Of a DNA stretch of 64,000 nucleotides, positions 56,989 to 64,000 are shown in pieces; positions within the stretch are counted from its first letter, which is position 1; each line of letters starts with the position of its first letter. The translations under genes were made by a program, and so were the position numbers. This stretch comes from Streptomyces aculeolatus (lineage in GTDB: Bacteria > Actinomycetota > Actinomycetes > Streptomycetales > Streptomycetaceae): positions 62,001 through 126,000 of the forward strand of contig NZ_JAINRD010000021.1 of assembly GCF_020400605.1 (NCBI RefSeq), given 5' to 3'. Under the pieces are notes generated by a model. It had not been told where the DNA came from, did no database searches, and saw only the letters and a program-made list of their open reading frames with translations.

Positions 56989-57840
56989 GTGAGCACGGAC
57001 TATCAGAAGGCTCGCGAAGCACTCGGGACGAGGCTTCGAGAGCTGAGACTCTCGGCCCCTGGAGGCCGGCTCACCGGCACACAGCTCGCCGACCGGCACG
57101 GCTGGAACAAGTCAAAGGTCAGCAGGCTGGAGAACGGGCGTCAGACGCCTACCTCCGACGACCTGCGCCGGTGGGCAGACGCAACGGGACATCCGGACGC
57201 CTACGAGGAACTCCTGGCCCGACTGCGCGGCTTTGAGTCCCACATCCGCTCGTGGCGGCGTCAACTGGCTGCCGGGCACAAGGCGGTGCAGGACACACAC
57301 CTCAACGCCCACGCGGCGGCAACCGTGTTCCGCGGGTGGGAATCCTCCATGATCTTCGGGATTCTCCAGACCCCGGACTACGCCCGGCACATCTTCACGC
57401 GATACGCGGGACTCCAGCGCTCCCCGCGCGACACCGAGGAAGCGGTGCGCTCCCGCGTGAAGCGGCAGGAGGCGCTGTACGACTCCTCGAAGACCTTTCG
57501 GCTCCTCCTGTGGGAACCCGCTCTCCACGCACTCGTGTGCCCGCCCGCGGTCCTCGCCGCCCAGCTCGACCGCCTCGCCGGCACAGTGGGGCTCGACACC
57601 GTGGAGCTGGGGATCATCCCGCTTTCCGCGCCGCTGAAGATCCCCGCGGCCACGGCCTTCTGGTTGTACGACGACCGGGAAGCGATTGTCGAGAACTGGC
57701 ACGCCGAGCTGTGGATCGACGATTCGGCCAGCGTTGACACGTACCTGCGGACGTGGCGGACTCTCCGCGAGTCCGCGCTGTACGGGCCGGAAGCCCACCG
57801 GGTCATCGCCCGCGCCCGGAGCATGCTCAGCCCGCCGTGA
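56989..57840 (+). CDS. XRE-family regulator with DUF5753 domain
   Basis: 283 residues from a GTG. Helix-turn-helix at 8-70 (LGTRLRELRLSAPGGRLTGT, QLADRHGWNKSKVSRLENGR). DUF5753 follows: FRGWESSMIFGILQTPDYAR, RVKRQEALYDSSKTFRLLLW, and FWLYDDREAIVENWHAELWI. It is a paralogue of the regulators at 36724 and 59327. It faces a DUF6879 gene (57871-58461) tail to tail and the peptide cassette head to head. Confidence 0.92.
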   Translation: MSTDYQKAREALGTRLRELRLSAPGGRLTGTQLADRHGWNKSKVSRLENGRQTPTSDDLRRWADATGHPDAYEELLARLRGFESHIRSWRRQLAAGHKAVQDTHLNAHAAATVFRGWESSMIFGILQTPDYARHIFTRYAGLQRSPRDTEEAVRSRVKRQEALYDSSKTFRLLLWEPALHALVCPPAVLAAQLDRLAGTVGLDTVELGIIPLSAPLKIPAATAFWLYDDREAIVENWHAELWIDDSASVDTYLRTWRTLRESALYGPEAHRVIARARSMLSPP

Positions 57841-57870
57841 CGACGAGTCGCCGGATGGGACTGGCGTGCT

Positions 57871-58461
57871 CTATGCCTCTTGGCCGGCGAGCTGCTCGGC
57901 GAACCGCTTGTACGGCGTGGCGTAGTGCAGCGCGATGTCACGGAGCCGGTTGTACTGGTTGACGCGTACCGGCTCGGTGATCAACTCGGCGCCGGTGAGC
58001 TGGTAGTCGGTGTCGAAGAGGCACAGGGCGACGGTCTGCGAGTCGAAGATCCAGAAGTCTTCCGGCGGCAGATTCACACGCTCGGCGTCCGCCCGCCACA
58101 TGTTGCGGACGTCCTCGCCGAGCTCGGCGTTCTTCTCGGAGTACGCCAGCAGGAAGCGCTGCCCGGTGGTGGGCGGGTTGTCGAGGATCCGCACCCGGCC
58201 GACGTATGCGCCGTCCCGGGTCTTGGCCCTTATCGTTCGGCACCAAGGGGTGTCGAGATCCCACGTGGGCCGCCGCCCGGCGGTGAACTGCGCCCAGTCG
58301 TCGCCCTCTTCGTCGACGGCATAGCGACGGCGCATCTCCAGGTGCCACGCGGAGTGCTCGAAGTCCTCGAAGAGGCGGGCGAACCGGTCGGGGTCGAGGA
58401 TGCGGGGCCCCCGGTCGAGGTGCGGGCGCCCGGTGCCGGTGAAGCGCAGTCGTCGGGCCAT
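57871..58461 (-). CDS. DUF6879-family protein
   Basis: 196 residues. Same family blocks as 36203-36718: FARLFEDFEHSAWHLEMRRR, PWCRTIRAKTRDGAYVGRVR, NPPTTGQRFLLAYSEKNAEL and LPPEDFWIFDSQTVALCLFD. An extra basic N-terminus (MARRLRFTGTGRPHLDRGPR) is absent from the first copy. It is convergent with the XRE gene (30-base gap). Role unknown. Confidence 0.88.
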   Translation of the reverse strand: MARRLRFTGTGRPHLDRGPRILDPDRFARLFEDFEHSAWHLEMRRRYAVDEEGDDWAQFTAGRRPTWDLDTPWCRTIRAKTRDGAYVGRVRILDNPPTTGQRFLLAYSEKNAELGEDVRNMWRADAERVNLPPEDFWIFDSQTVALCLFDTDYQLTGAELITEPVRVNQYNRLRDIALHYATPYKRFAEQLAGQEA

Positions 58462-58615
58462 GGCGTGGTCCTTTCCTGGGGTCGGATCAACCCAGTATCA
58501 CCACCCTGTGCACCCTCCACTACACCGTGCTACCGCCCTTCGTTGGAAGGGACAGGGACCGCTGTCGGTGGCCGGGGCTAGGCTGGTGGGTGAGTGATGT
58601 GGAGGGGGAGAGACG

Positions 58616-58789
58616 ATGCTTTTCGGGTTCGGCAGTGCGTTAGAGAAGTTGGTCACGGTCGCGGGCGTGGTCGTCGCGGCGGTGGCGGTGGTGAAGCTGG
58701 CCGAGGAGACCGAACCGGCCGACGCCGAGGCGGCGGCGGGCGCGGCAGGGGACGACGCGCCGGAGGACGCCCGGCCCGCGGAGGCGTAA
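58616..58789 (+). CDS. 57-residue small membrane-associated protein
   Basis: ATG with GGAGGGGGAG upstream. A hydrophobic helix (VTVAGVVVAAVAVVKLA, residues 13-29) starts after MLFGFGSALEKL, and the tail is acidic and Ala-rich (EETEPADAEAAAGAAGDDAP). A -10-like TAGGCT lies some 33 bases upstream. It ends ten bases from the convergent HATPase gene. Function unknown. Confidence 0.6.
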   Translation: MLFGFGSALEKLVTVAGVVVAAVAVVKLAEETEPADAEAAAGAAGDDAPEDARPAEA

Positions 58790-58799
58790 GGCGGCCCGT

Positions 58800-59237
58800 T
58801 TACGTTCCGGGCGGCAGCACGTCGTGCAGCTCGAACCAGACGGTCTTGCCGATCCCGTACGGCCGCGGATAGGCGCCCCACCGCGAAGCCAGCGCCGCCA
58901 CCAGCGCCAGCCCCCGGCCCGACTCGTCGTCGGGCCCGGCCTCGTGCGGCGTGGGCAGCTCGCCGTCCCCCGCGTCGGACACCTCCACGCGCAACCCGCC
59001 GTCGCCCAGCACGCAGCGGGCGGCGATGTGCCGCCCGCGCGGGGCGCGGGCGTGGAGGCACGCGTTGGTCAGTAGTTCGCTCACCAACAGCACGGCGGTG
59101 TCGGCTGTTTCGGGCGGCAGCTTCCACTCGCGCGCCTGCTCGGCGAGGAGAACACGGCCGCGGGCGGGGCTGCGGCGGCTCGTCGGCAGCCGCCACACGA
59201 CGTCCGGTGGGAAGGGCGTGGGATCTTTGAGGTTCAC
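58800..59237 (-). CDS. HATPase_c (anti-sigma/RsbW-like) ATP-binding protein, AbaA-locus type
   Basis: 145 residues from a GTG. GHKL ATP-site boxes: N, VLLVSELLTNACLHARA; G1, VEVSDAGDGELP; G2, SGRGLALVAALASRWG; then GKTVWFEL. Proteins of this type stand beside WhiJ-like XRE regulators and DUF397 proteins in streptomycetes. They are thought to regulate through binding of anti-sigma-like partners. Divergent from the XRE gene at 59327 with a symmetrical promoter between. Confidence 0.9.
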   Translation of the reverse strand: MNLKDPTPFPPDVVWRLPTSRRSPARGRVLLAEQAREWKLPPETADTAVLLVSELLTNACLHARAPRGRHIAARCVLGDGGLRVEVSDAGDGELPTPHEAGPDDESGRGLALVAALASRWGAYPRPYGIGKTVWFELHDVLPPGT

Positions 59238-59239
59238 CT

Positions 59240-59271
59240 CTCACAGAGTGGTTGCCGCTCGCTACTGTGAG
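59240..59271. promoter_or_regulatory. symmetrical divergent promoter of the WhiJ/AbaA-like set
   Basis: CTCACAG (59240-59246) and CTGTGAG (59265-59271) form an inverted repeat. Read forward, CTCACA and TACTGT (59263-59268) are 17 bases apart and fit -35/-10 for the XRE gene. Read backward, CTCACA and CTCTGT (59248-59243) fit -35/-10 for the HATPase gene, whose GTG then starts five bases downstream (leaderless). One repressor dimer could close both. Confidence 0.5.
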
Positions 59272-59326
59272 TAGGGGCACGGGGGGTCGATTGCCCTCCG
59301 TACCCCTCAACGGCGAGGTGAATGCG

Positions 59327-60142
59327 GTGACTACGCTCGAAAACTCCCAGCCCCCGGTGCAGTGGCGGTACTGCGGCAACCAGACCAAGCGGTGGCGCAC
59401 GCGGGCGGGCGTGAGCCGCGAGGAGCTGGCGACGGAGGCGGGGTACGCCTACGACACCGTGAAGATGATGGAGCAGGGTCGTCGCCGTCCGACGCCGCGG
59501 TTGTTGCAGGTGGCGGATGAGATGTGCGATGCGCAGGGGATGTTGGTGGCTGCGCTGGGGTACTTGCAGCCGGAGAAGTTCGCGTCGTACTCGCAGGAGT
59601 TCATGTCGTACGAGATGGAGGCTGTCTCTCTGATCTGGTACGAACCCCGATACATCCCGGGTCTGTTGCAGACGGAGGAGTACGTCCGGGCGGTGCTGTC
59701 AGCGTTCGTGCCACCGCTGGAAGAGGAGACGTTCGAGCAGCGAGTAACGGCCAGGCTGGAGCGACAGAAGCTGCTGGGAATCCTGAACCGCTCGTTCAGC
59801 TTCGTCATCGAGGAGGCGGCGCTGCGATGCCGCTTCGGCGGTGCAGAAGCCTACGAACGGCAGTTGCGCAGGCTGCTGGAGACCGCCGAGCAGCGCAACG
59901 TCACCGTGCAGGTGATGACCGCCGACAGCGGCATCCATCCCGGCTTCCGAGGGCCGTTCGTCATCGTGGAGACACCGGAGCACGAGCATCTCGCCTACGA
60001 GGAAGGCCAGACAGCGGGAGTCCTCTACGCTGATAGGGAGAAGGTCAGCACCGTGATGCGTCGCCATGACATGATCGCCCGCGAGGCCCTGTGCCCGCGG
60101 GACTCCCTACGGTTCATCACGAAGCTCCTGGAGGAGCGATGA
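59327..60142 (+). CDS. WhiJ-like XRE regulator with DUF5753 domain
   Basis: 271 residues from the GTG at 59327, which has GAGGTGA seven bases upstream. Helix-turn-helix at about 18-65 (QTKRWRTRAGVSREELATEA, YDTVKMMEQGRRRPTPRLLQ). DUF5753 follows: VSLIWYEPRYIPGLLQTEEY, RVTARLERQKLLGILNRSFS, and FVIVETPEHEHLAYEEGQTA. WhiJ-type regulators control sporulation and antibiotic genes together with DUF397 partners. The stop overlaps the DUF397 start by four bases. Confidence 0.93.
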   Translation: MTTLENSQPPVQWRYCGNQTKRWRTRAGVSREELATEAGYAYDTVKMMEQGRRRPTPRLLQVADEMCDAQGMLVAALGYLQPEKFASYSQEFMSYEMEAVSLIWYEPRYIPGLLQTEEYVRAVLSAFVPPLEEETFEQRVTARLERQKLLGILNRSFSFVIEEAALRCRFGGAEAYERQLRRLLETAEQRNVTVQVMTADSGIHPGFRGPFVIVETPEHEHLAYEEGQTAGVLYADREKVSTVMRRHDMIAREALCPRDSLRFITKLLEER

Positions 60143-60351
60143 ATGACGAGCTCGACTGGTTCAAGTCCAGCTACAGCAACGACGAAGGCGGCGCCTGCGT
60201 CGAGGTAGCCCCCGCCCCGGGTGCCGTCCGCGTCCGGGACTCCAAGGACCCCCACGGCCCCCACCTCTGCTTCACCCCCGAAGCATGGTCCGCCTTCGTC
60301 ACCCACGCCGCCGCCACAGCGCCGCCCCTGCCGAAGTACTCGGCGGGGTAA
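60139..60351 (+). CDS. DUF397-domain small protein
   Basis: 70 residues, ATG overlapping the XRE stop (ATGA) with GGAGGAG upstream. Signature: LDWFKSSYSNDEGGACVEVA, VRVRDSKDPHGPHLCFTPEA and WSAFVTHA. DUF397 proteins bind and modulate the adjacent XRE-DUF5753 regulator. With the HATPase and XRE genes it completes a WhiJ/AbaA-type set. Confidence 0.95.
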   Translation: MNDELDWFKSSYSNDEGGACVEVAPAPGAVRVRDSKDPHGPHLCFTPEAWSAFVTHAAATAPPLPKYSAG

Positions 60352-60473
60352 CGCTGATCGTGCCGTTCTGTCTCCGGGTGCGATGCCCCGGCGGTGTGCA
60401 TAGGGCGAGTTCCGCCTCTGCGAGCGCGGCCTTGTCGCGATCACGGCCGGCAGTCGTCCCGGAAGCGTGATGC

Positions 60474-61001
60474 TCAGCGGTCGCTGCGGCGAGCGAGCAA
60501 AGCGTTTTGGTAGCTACCGAGGTCATCTTTGAGGACGGTGGACAAGCCGGGGCCGTAGACGCGGTCGCCGTAGAAGACTCGGCGTATGCGGTCGGTGAGG
60601 CCGCGCGGAACCTGGGCGCCTGGAAGGGTTTCGTCGATGGCTTCGTGGAGCAGCTCTCGCAGCTCGACGAACTTCTCGTAGACGGCCTGGGAGAAGAAGA
60701 CGCCACCCTCGAGATTGAACTCGTTGAGATCCCGTGCGTACTGCTCGGCCCATTCACGGGTCTTGTCCTGGTGAGTGAGGGTCCAGTTCGTTTCGTATCG
60801 AACAGGTATCTTCCAGAATTGGGGATAGAACTCGATCCTCTTCTTGATGATCTCTTGGACCTGCGCCTGAACCACTGCGTTGTGGGCCTGAACGACTGAG
60901 TTGCGGCTGGTCCGAACTGCGGCGCGAACCGTCAGCAGCGTTCCGAGGACGGATACGACTGCGGCGATGAACGCGACGGCTGCCGGGGAGTTCAAATCCA
61001 T
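60474..61001 (-). CDS. hypothetical membrane-anchored protein, lower GC
   Basis: 175 residues. One N-terminal span (AVAFIAAVVSVLGTLLTVRA, residues 8-27) is followed by a charged helical body (VVQAQVQEIIKKRIEFYPQF, KTREWAEQYARDLNEFNLEG, FFSQAVYEKFVELRELLHEA). The gene is clearly lower in GC than its neighbours and uses A/T-ending codons, a sign of transfer. No family recognised; the TM-plus-helical-rod layout is shared by some small defence-associated membrane proteins, but nothing further supports that. Confidence 0.75.
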   Translation of the reverse strand: MDLNSPAAVAFIAAVVSVLGTLLTVRAAVRTSRNSVVQAHNAVVQAQVQEIIKKRIEFYPQFWKIPVRYETNWTLTHQDKTREWAEQYARDLNEFNLEGGVFFSQAVYEKFVELRELLHEAIDETLPGAQVPRGLTDRIRRVFYGDRVYGPGLSTVLKDDLGSYQNALLARRSDR

Positions 61002-61231
61002 GCGCTACTTCTACCTGTACGGCTCGGTGAAGCCAACTTTCCCCGTGCACATCGTGACTCACGGACAGAGCCGCCTTTACCCGTCTTTACCCGCCGCCGA
61101 CCGGCTTGCCCTCGGCGTCGAGGCATACGGGCTCGGAGACCCCAGCTGCCGACGAGGCCGCTGCTCCGCCGGGTGTGTGGGGGCGTGCGCGTCGCACCGG
61201 CCCGGCGGGGCGGGCGGGCCGGTGCCGGCGG

Positions 61232-62752
61232 TCAGGGTCGGCAGGTGCGGTCGGTCTCGGGGAGGGGGGCGCCGGCGAGGTAGGTGTTGACGGCTTCGTC
61301 GGCGCAGGGGACGGGGTTGTTGCCGCTGACGGCGTTGGCGTAGACGCCGTGGCTGCGGAGGTCGACGTTCAGGAGGCGGGAGCCGCGCAGTGCGCGGTGC
61401 AGGGCGACGCCGCCCGCGTACGGGGTGTTGTTGTCGCGGGTCGCGTGGAGGACGAGGACGGGTACGTCGTTGCCGATGGCGGTGCCGGTGTCGCCGGGTG
61501 CGACCGGCCAGAAGGTGCAGGCGGAGATGGCGTTGGCCTGGGGGCCGAAGACCGGCTGGGTGGCGCGGCTCTGCTGGGTGGCGCGCCAGTAGGCGTCCGT
61601 GCCGGCGGGCCAGCCGCCCGCGGGCCAGCCGCCGTCGGCGCACATGGTGAAGGACGGGACGGAGAACAGTTCGTCCGCTTCGGGTGAGCCGAGGAGTTGC
61701 AGCCACTGGGCGAGCACCGGGTCGGGCTCGACGGCGTGGCCGTCGGCGGCGTCCTTGAGGTTGCGTACGATCCGCGCGAGCGCCGGGTCGGACTCCTCGT
61801 ACTGCAGCAACTGGTGGGTGATCAGCCGTAGTCGGCTCGCGTCCGCCGTGTGGTCGCCGATGGTGAGGGGGCGGCGTTCGGCGCGGGTGACGAGCCGTTC
61901 GACGGTGGCGCGGACGCGGGGGGCGGTGCGGCCGAGGCGGTACGTGCCGTGGCGGGCGGCGGTCCAGGCGGCCCACTCGTCGAGGGCGGCTTCGGCGGCG
62001 GGGCCGGTGGCCTGGAACAGCTCGTACTGGGTGAGTGAGGGGTCGGTGCCGCTGTCGAGGACGATGCGGTCGGCGCGGCGGGGGAAGAGCTGGGTGTAGA
62101 CGGCGCCGAGGTCGGCGCCGTAGGAGACGCCGTAGTACGAGAGCGAGGGTTCGCCGAGGGCGGCGCGGACGGCGTCCATGTCGCGGGCGACGTTACGGCT
62201 GGTGGCGTGGGGCAGGAGCGCGGTGTTGCCCGGGGGCTGTCCGCAGCGGTGTGCCATGTCGCGGGCGGAAGCGGCGGTCGCGTCGAAGACCTGCCGGCGG
62301 GTACCGCTGACGGGGGCGGGCGGTGCGGCGGGCGGGGTGCAGGCGAGGGGGGTGCTGTCGCCGAGGAAGCGGGGGTCGAAGCCGATGAGGTCGTAGCGGT
62401 CGGCGACGTCGCCGAGGACGGGGCGCAGCGAGAGGGGGTAGTCGAGTCCGGGACCGCCGGGTCCGCCGGGGTTGGCGAGGAGGATGCCGCGGCGTTCGGC
62501 GGGGGCGGCGGTGGCGCGGATGCGCGACACGGCGATGTCGACGGTGCGGCCACGGGGGGCGGCGTGGTCGAGAGGCACGGCGAGCTTCCCGCACTCGGCA
62601 CCGGCTTTCGCCAGCTCGGGGTGGTGTGCGGCGGAGCAGGGGCGCCAGTCGATGCGCGGGCGGGGGTCGGGGGGTGGGGCGGCGGCGGAGAGGGAGGCGG
62701 AGAGGGCGGTGGCGGCGAGCAGGGCGAGGGAGATGAGGGCGGGTCTGCGCAT
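61232..62752 (-). CDS. secreted alpha/beta hydrolase, tripeptidyl-aminopeptidase type (S33)
   Basis: 506 residues with a Sec signal peptide (RRPALISLALLAATALSASL, cleavage near residue 24). Oxyanion motif LANPGGPGGPGLDYP, nucleophile elbow GVSYGADLG (Ser in G-V-S-Y-G), Asp in VLHATRDNNTPY and His in LRSHGVYAN; C-terminal TAP-like domain. Streptomycete relatives remove N-terminal tripeptides from extracellular proteins. Alone on its strand. Confidence 0.93.
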   Translation of the reverse strand: MRRPALISLALLAATALSASLSAAAPPPDPRPRIDWRPCSAAHHPELAKAGAECGKLAVPLDHAAPRGRTVDIAVSRIRATAAPAERRGILLANPGGPGGPGLDYPLSLRPVLGDVADRYDLIGFDPRFLGDSTPLACTPPAAPPAPVSGTRRQVFDATAASARDMAHRCGQPPGNTALLPHATSRNVARDMDAVRAALGEPSLSYYGVSYGADLGAVYTQLFPRRADRIVLDSGTDPSLTQYELFQATGPAAEAALDEWAAWTAARHGTYRLGRTAPRVRATVERLVTRAERRPLTIGDHTADASRLRLITHQLLQYEESDPALARIVRNLKDAADGHAVEPDPVLAQWLQLLGSPEADELFSVPSFTMCADGGWPAGGWPAGTDAYWRATQQSRATQPVFGPQANAISACTFWPVAPGDTGTAIGNDVPVLVLHATRDNNTPYAGGVALHRALRGSRLLNVDLRSHGVYANAVSGNNPVPCADEAVNTYLAGAPLPETDRTCRP

Positions 62753-63055
62753 GGTGCTCCTGGGAGGGCTGTACGACGGCGGCTTCCCCGGGCGCGCCCG
62801 GTGGCGCCGGGGGCGGTGGGCCGACCCCCGAAACTACGAGCCCCCCGCACCCCGCGACCATCGGGCCAACTACCGGACCCCACAGGGGGATAACCCCCGC
62901 CGACGGGCCGCCGAGGGCGCCTCGCCCCGTGGCTACGGCTCGTCCGCAGGCGGTACGCGCGGTCACGCGGCTTGAGGCCCCGGGCCGGGAGGGTTGCCAG
63001 GGCCATGGGCCTGGTGGGGCGAACGGGTTCGCAAACCGCGGGCTAGGGTGCCCGC
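62753..63055. other. divergent intergenic region, mostly empty
   Basis: 303 bases between the secreted hydrolase and the LAL regulator. I see a -10-like TAGGGT at 63044-63049 that would give the regulator a leaderless start (six bases before its ATG), and otherwise only GC-rich sequence without a clear palindrome or gene. Confidence 0.5.
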
Positions 63056-64000
63056 ATGGCACTGGTGGGGAGGGGCGTCGAGCAGGCGCGGGTGCGGCGG
63101 CTGCTGGCGGATGCGCGTGGCGAACGCAGCGGGGCGCTGGGGCTGCGGGGCGCACCGGGGATCGGGAAGTCGGTCCTTCTGGACCACGCCGTGTCGATCG
63201 CCGAGGCCGAGGGCATGCGGGTGGTCCGCGGTGCCGGGATCGAGTCCGACTACGAGCTGGCGTACGGCGGCCTGCACCAACTCCTGTTTCCGCACCTGGA
63301 CCGGTTGGACGCCCTGCCCGCTCCCCAGGCGACGGCGCTGCGTTGCGCTTTCGGCCTGGCCGAGGGGGACGACGCCAACCGGTTCCTGATCTCCGCCGGC
63401 ATCCTGTCGCTGCTCGCCGATCTGGCCGAGGAGTCCCCGCTGCTGTGCGTGGTCGATGACCTGCAATGGCTCGACCAGGGTTCCGTGGAGGCGCTGTTGT
63501 TCGCCGCCCGCCGCTTCGTGGCCGATCCGATCGCGGTGCTGTTCGCGGTGCGTGAGACGTCGGTGCCGTCCGTGCTCGCGGGCGTCGAGGTCGTGGATCT
63601 GTCCGGCCTCGCCGCCCCCGATGCCGCCAGGCTGCTCGACGGCCACGCACCGGAACTCGCCGAACGGGGGCGGGCCAGGGTTCTCGCGGAGTCCGGCGGC
63701 AATCCCCTGGCGATCATCGAGCTCGGCTCGTCGCGGCTCGCGGCCGGCGACGTCGACGAGTCCGACCCGGCCGAGCAGGTCGGCCCGCTGCCGGTGACCC
63801 GCCGCGTGCAGGAGGCGTTCCGCCACCAGATCGTGGAGCTTCCCGACCGCACCCAACGCGCGCTTCTGGTGGCGGCGGCCGACACGGCGGCGCCCCTTGC
63901 GACGATCCTGCACGTGGTCGAATCCCTCGGTGGCGCCGCCGGCGACCTGGCGCCCGCCGAACGCGACCGGCTGGTCCGGATCGACAGCCGGATCACGTTC
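63056..64000 (+). CDS. LAL-type LuxR-family regulator, 5' part (runs off the window)
   Basis: 315 codons are visible, open to the last base. N-terminal AAA-like ATPase: GAPGIGKSVLLDHA (Walker A, about 32-45), LLCVVDDLQWLDQGSVEALL (Walker B), LAVRE-type FAVRETSVPSVL and GGNPLAIIELGSS. The TPR-like middle begins at the end; the C-terminal LuxR domain lies outside the window. ATG follows a -10-like TAGGGT by six bases. Paralogous in type to the LAL regulator at 4366-7137. Confidence 0.9.
   Translation, partial: MALVGRGVEQARVRRLLADARGERSGALGLRGAPGIGKSVLLDHAVSIAEAEGMRVVRGAGIESDYELAYGGLHQLLFPHLDRLDALPAPQATALRCAFGLAEGDDANRFLISAGILSLLADLAEESPLLCVVDDLQWLDQGSVEALLFAARRFVADPIAVLFAVRETSVPSVLAGVEVVDLSGLAAPDAARLLDGHAPELAERGRARVLAESGGNPLAIIELGSSRLAAGDVDESDPAEQVGPLPVTRRVQEAFRHQIVELPDRTQRALLVAAADTAAPLATILHVVESLGGAAGDLAPAERDRLVRIDSRITF

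Overview
The window is about 72% GC, with G/C-biased third codon positions, many GTG/TTG starts and purine-rich ribosome binding sites. It carries LAL-type LuxR regulators, WhiJ/AbaA-like DUF5753-HATPase-DUF397 genes, a homodimeric pyruvate dehydrogenase E1 (aceE) and Ter-family genes. All of this points to Streptomyces or a very close streptomycete, seen on a chromosomal stretch rather than on a phage or plasmid. No transposase, integrase, CRISPR array or rRNA is visible. One tRNA (Val, TAC) is present.

Layout. 1-2118: an island of lower GC with the 3' end of an alpha/beta hydrolase, a Gfo/Idh/MocA oxidoreductase and a decayed LLM-oxidoreductase tail. 2150-10788: a long minus-strand oxidoreductase operon (LLM/FAD fusion enzyme, LLM enzyme, LAL regulator, aldehyde dehydrogenase, ABM-domain membrane protein) read away from a divergent HxlR regulator, with a decayed alcohol-dehydrogenase tail just beyond. 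11093-16000: small membrane and coiled-coil proteins, a secreted HNH nuclease, a FetB-like permease and a GDT1/TMEM165-type cation transporter behind a yybP-ykoY-type manganese riboswitch, then a HAD phosphatase. 16050-22400: three regulator-target pairs (TetR/amidase, TetR/membrane protein, XRE-cupin/MFS), each with readable palindromic operators. 22413-31753: envelope and metabolic genes (peptidoglycan-binding protein, DHA2 efflux pump with a fused C-terminal winged helix, DedA, SGNH hydrolase, TIM-barrel protein, PLP decarboxylase, metallo-beta-lactamase-fold protein). 31823-34386: a phage-lysis-like group (holin-like membrane protein, small membrane protein, GH25 muramidase, superinfection-immunity-like protein).

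34643-37578: accessory locus 1. It has a 40-residue acidic/Gly-rich peptide coupled to a 145-residue protein of unknown function, small Cys/His proteins, and a divergent operon of an 83-residue protein, a DUF6879 protein and a DUF5753 XRE regulator. A frameshifted ricin-lectin remnant and tRNA-Val follow. 38292-40647 holds ordinary conserved streptomycete genes. 40625-48979 is a Ter stress region: a tightly coupled four-gene biosynthetic operon (HpcH/HpaI aldolase-like, PRTase/TRSP/PRTase fusion, HAD phosphatase, O-methyltransferase), two TerD-family proteins and a TerC/DUF475 membrane protein. 49269-53601 has an AhpE peroxiredoxin, a DUF3052 protein and aceE with an unusually perfect terminator. 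53706-56055 has a MerR-controlled aldo/keto reductase and a serine hydrolase.

56090-60351: accessory locus 2. A second copy of the 145-residue/40-residue cassette sits again beside a DUF5753 XRE regulator and a DUF6879 protein, followed by a WhiJ/AbaA-like set (HATPase, XRE, DUF397). The window ends with a lower-GC membrane protein, a secreted tripeptidyl-aminopeptidase-like hydrolase and the 5' part of another LAL regulator.

The most intriguing element is the duplicated peptide + 145-residue cassette. It occurs twice about 21 kb apart, each time with its own hairpin-plus-Shine-Dalgarno leader and beside an XRE/DUF6879 pair. The two copies are near-identical except for a sharply bounded variable segment in the protein and a variable N-terminus in the peptide. 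I do not recognise a described function for it.
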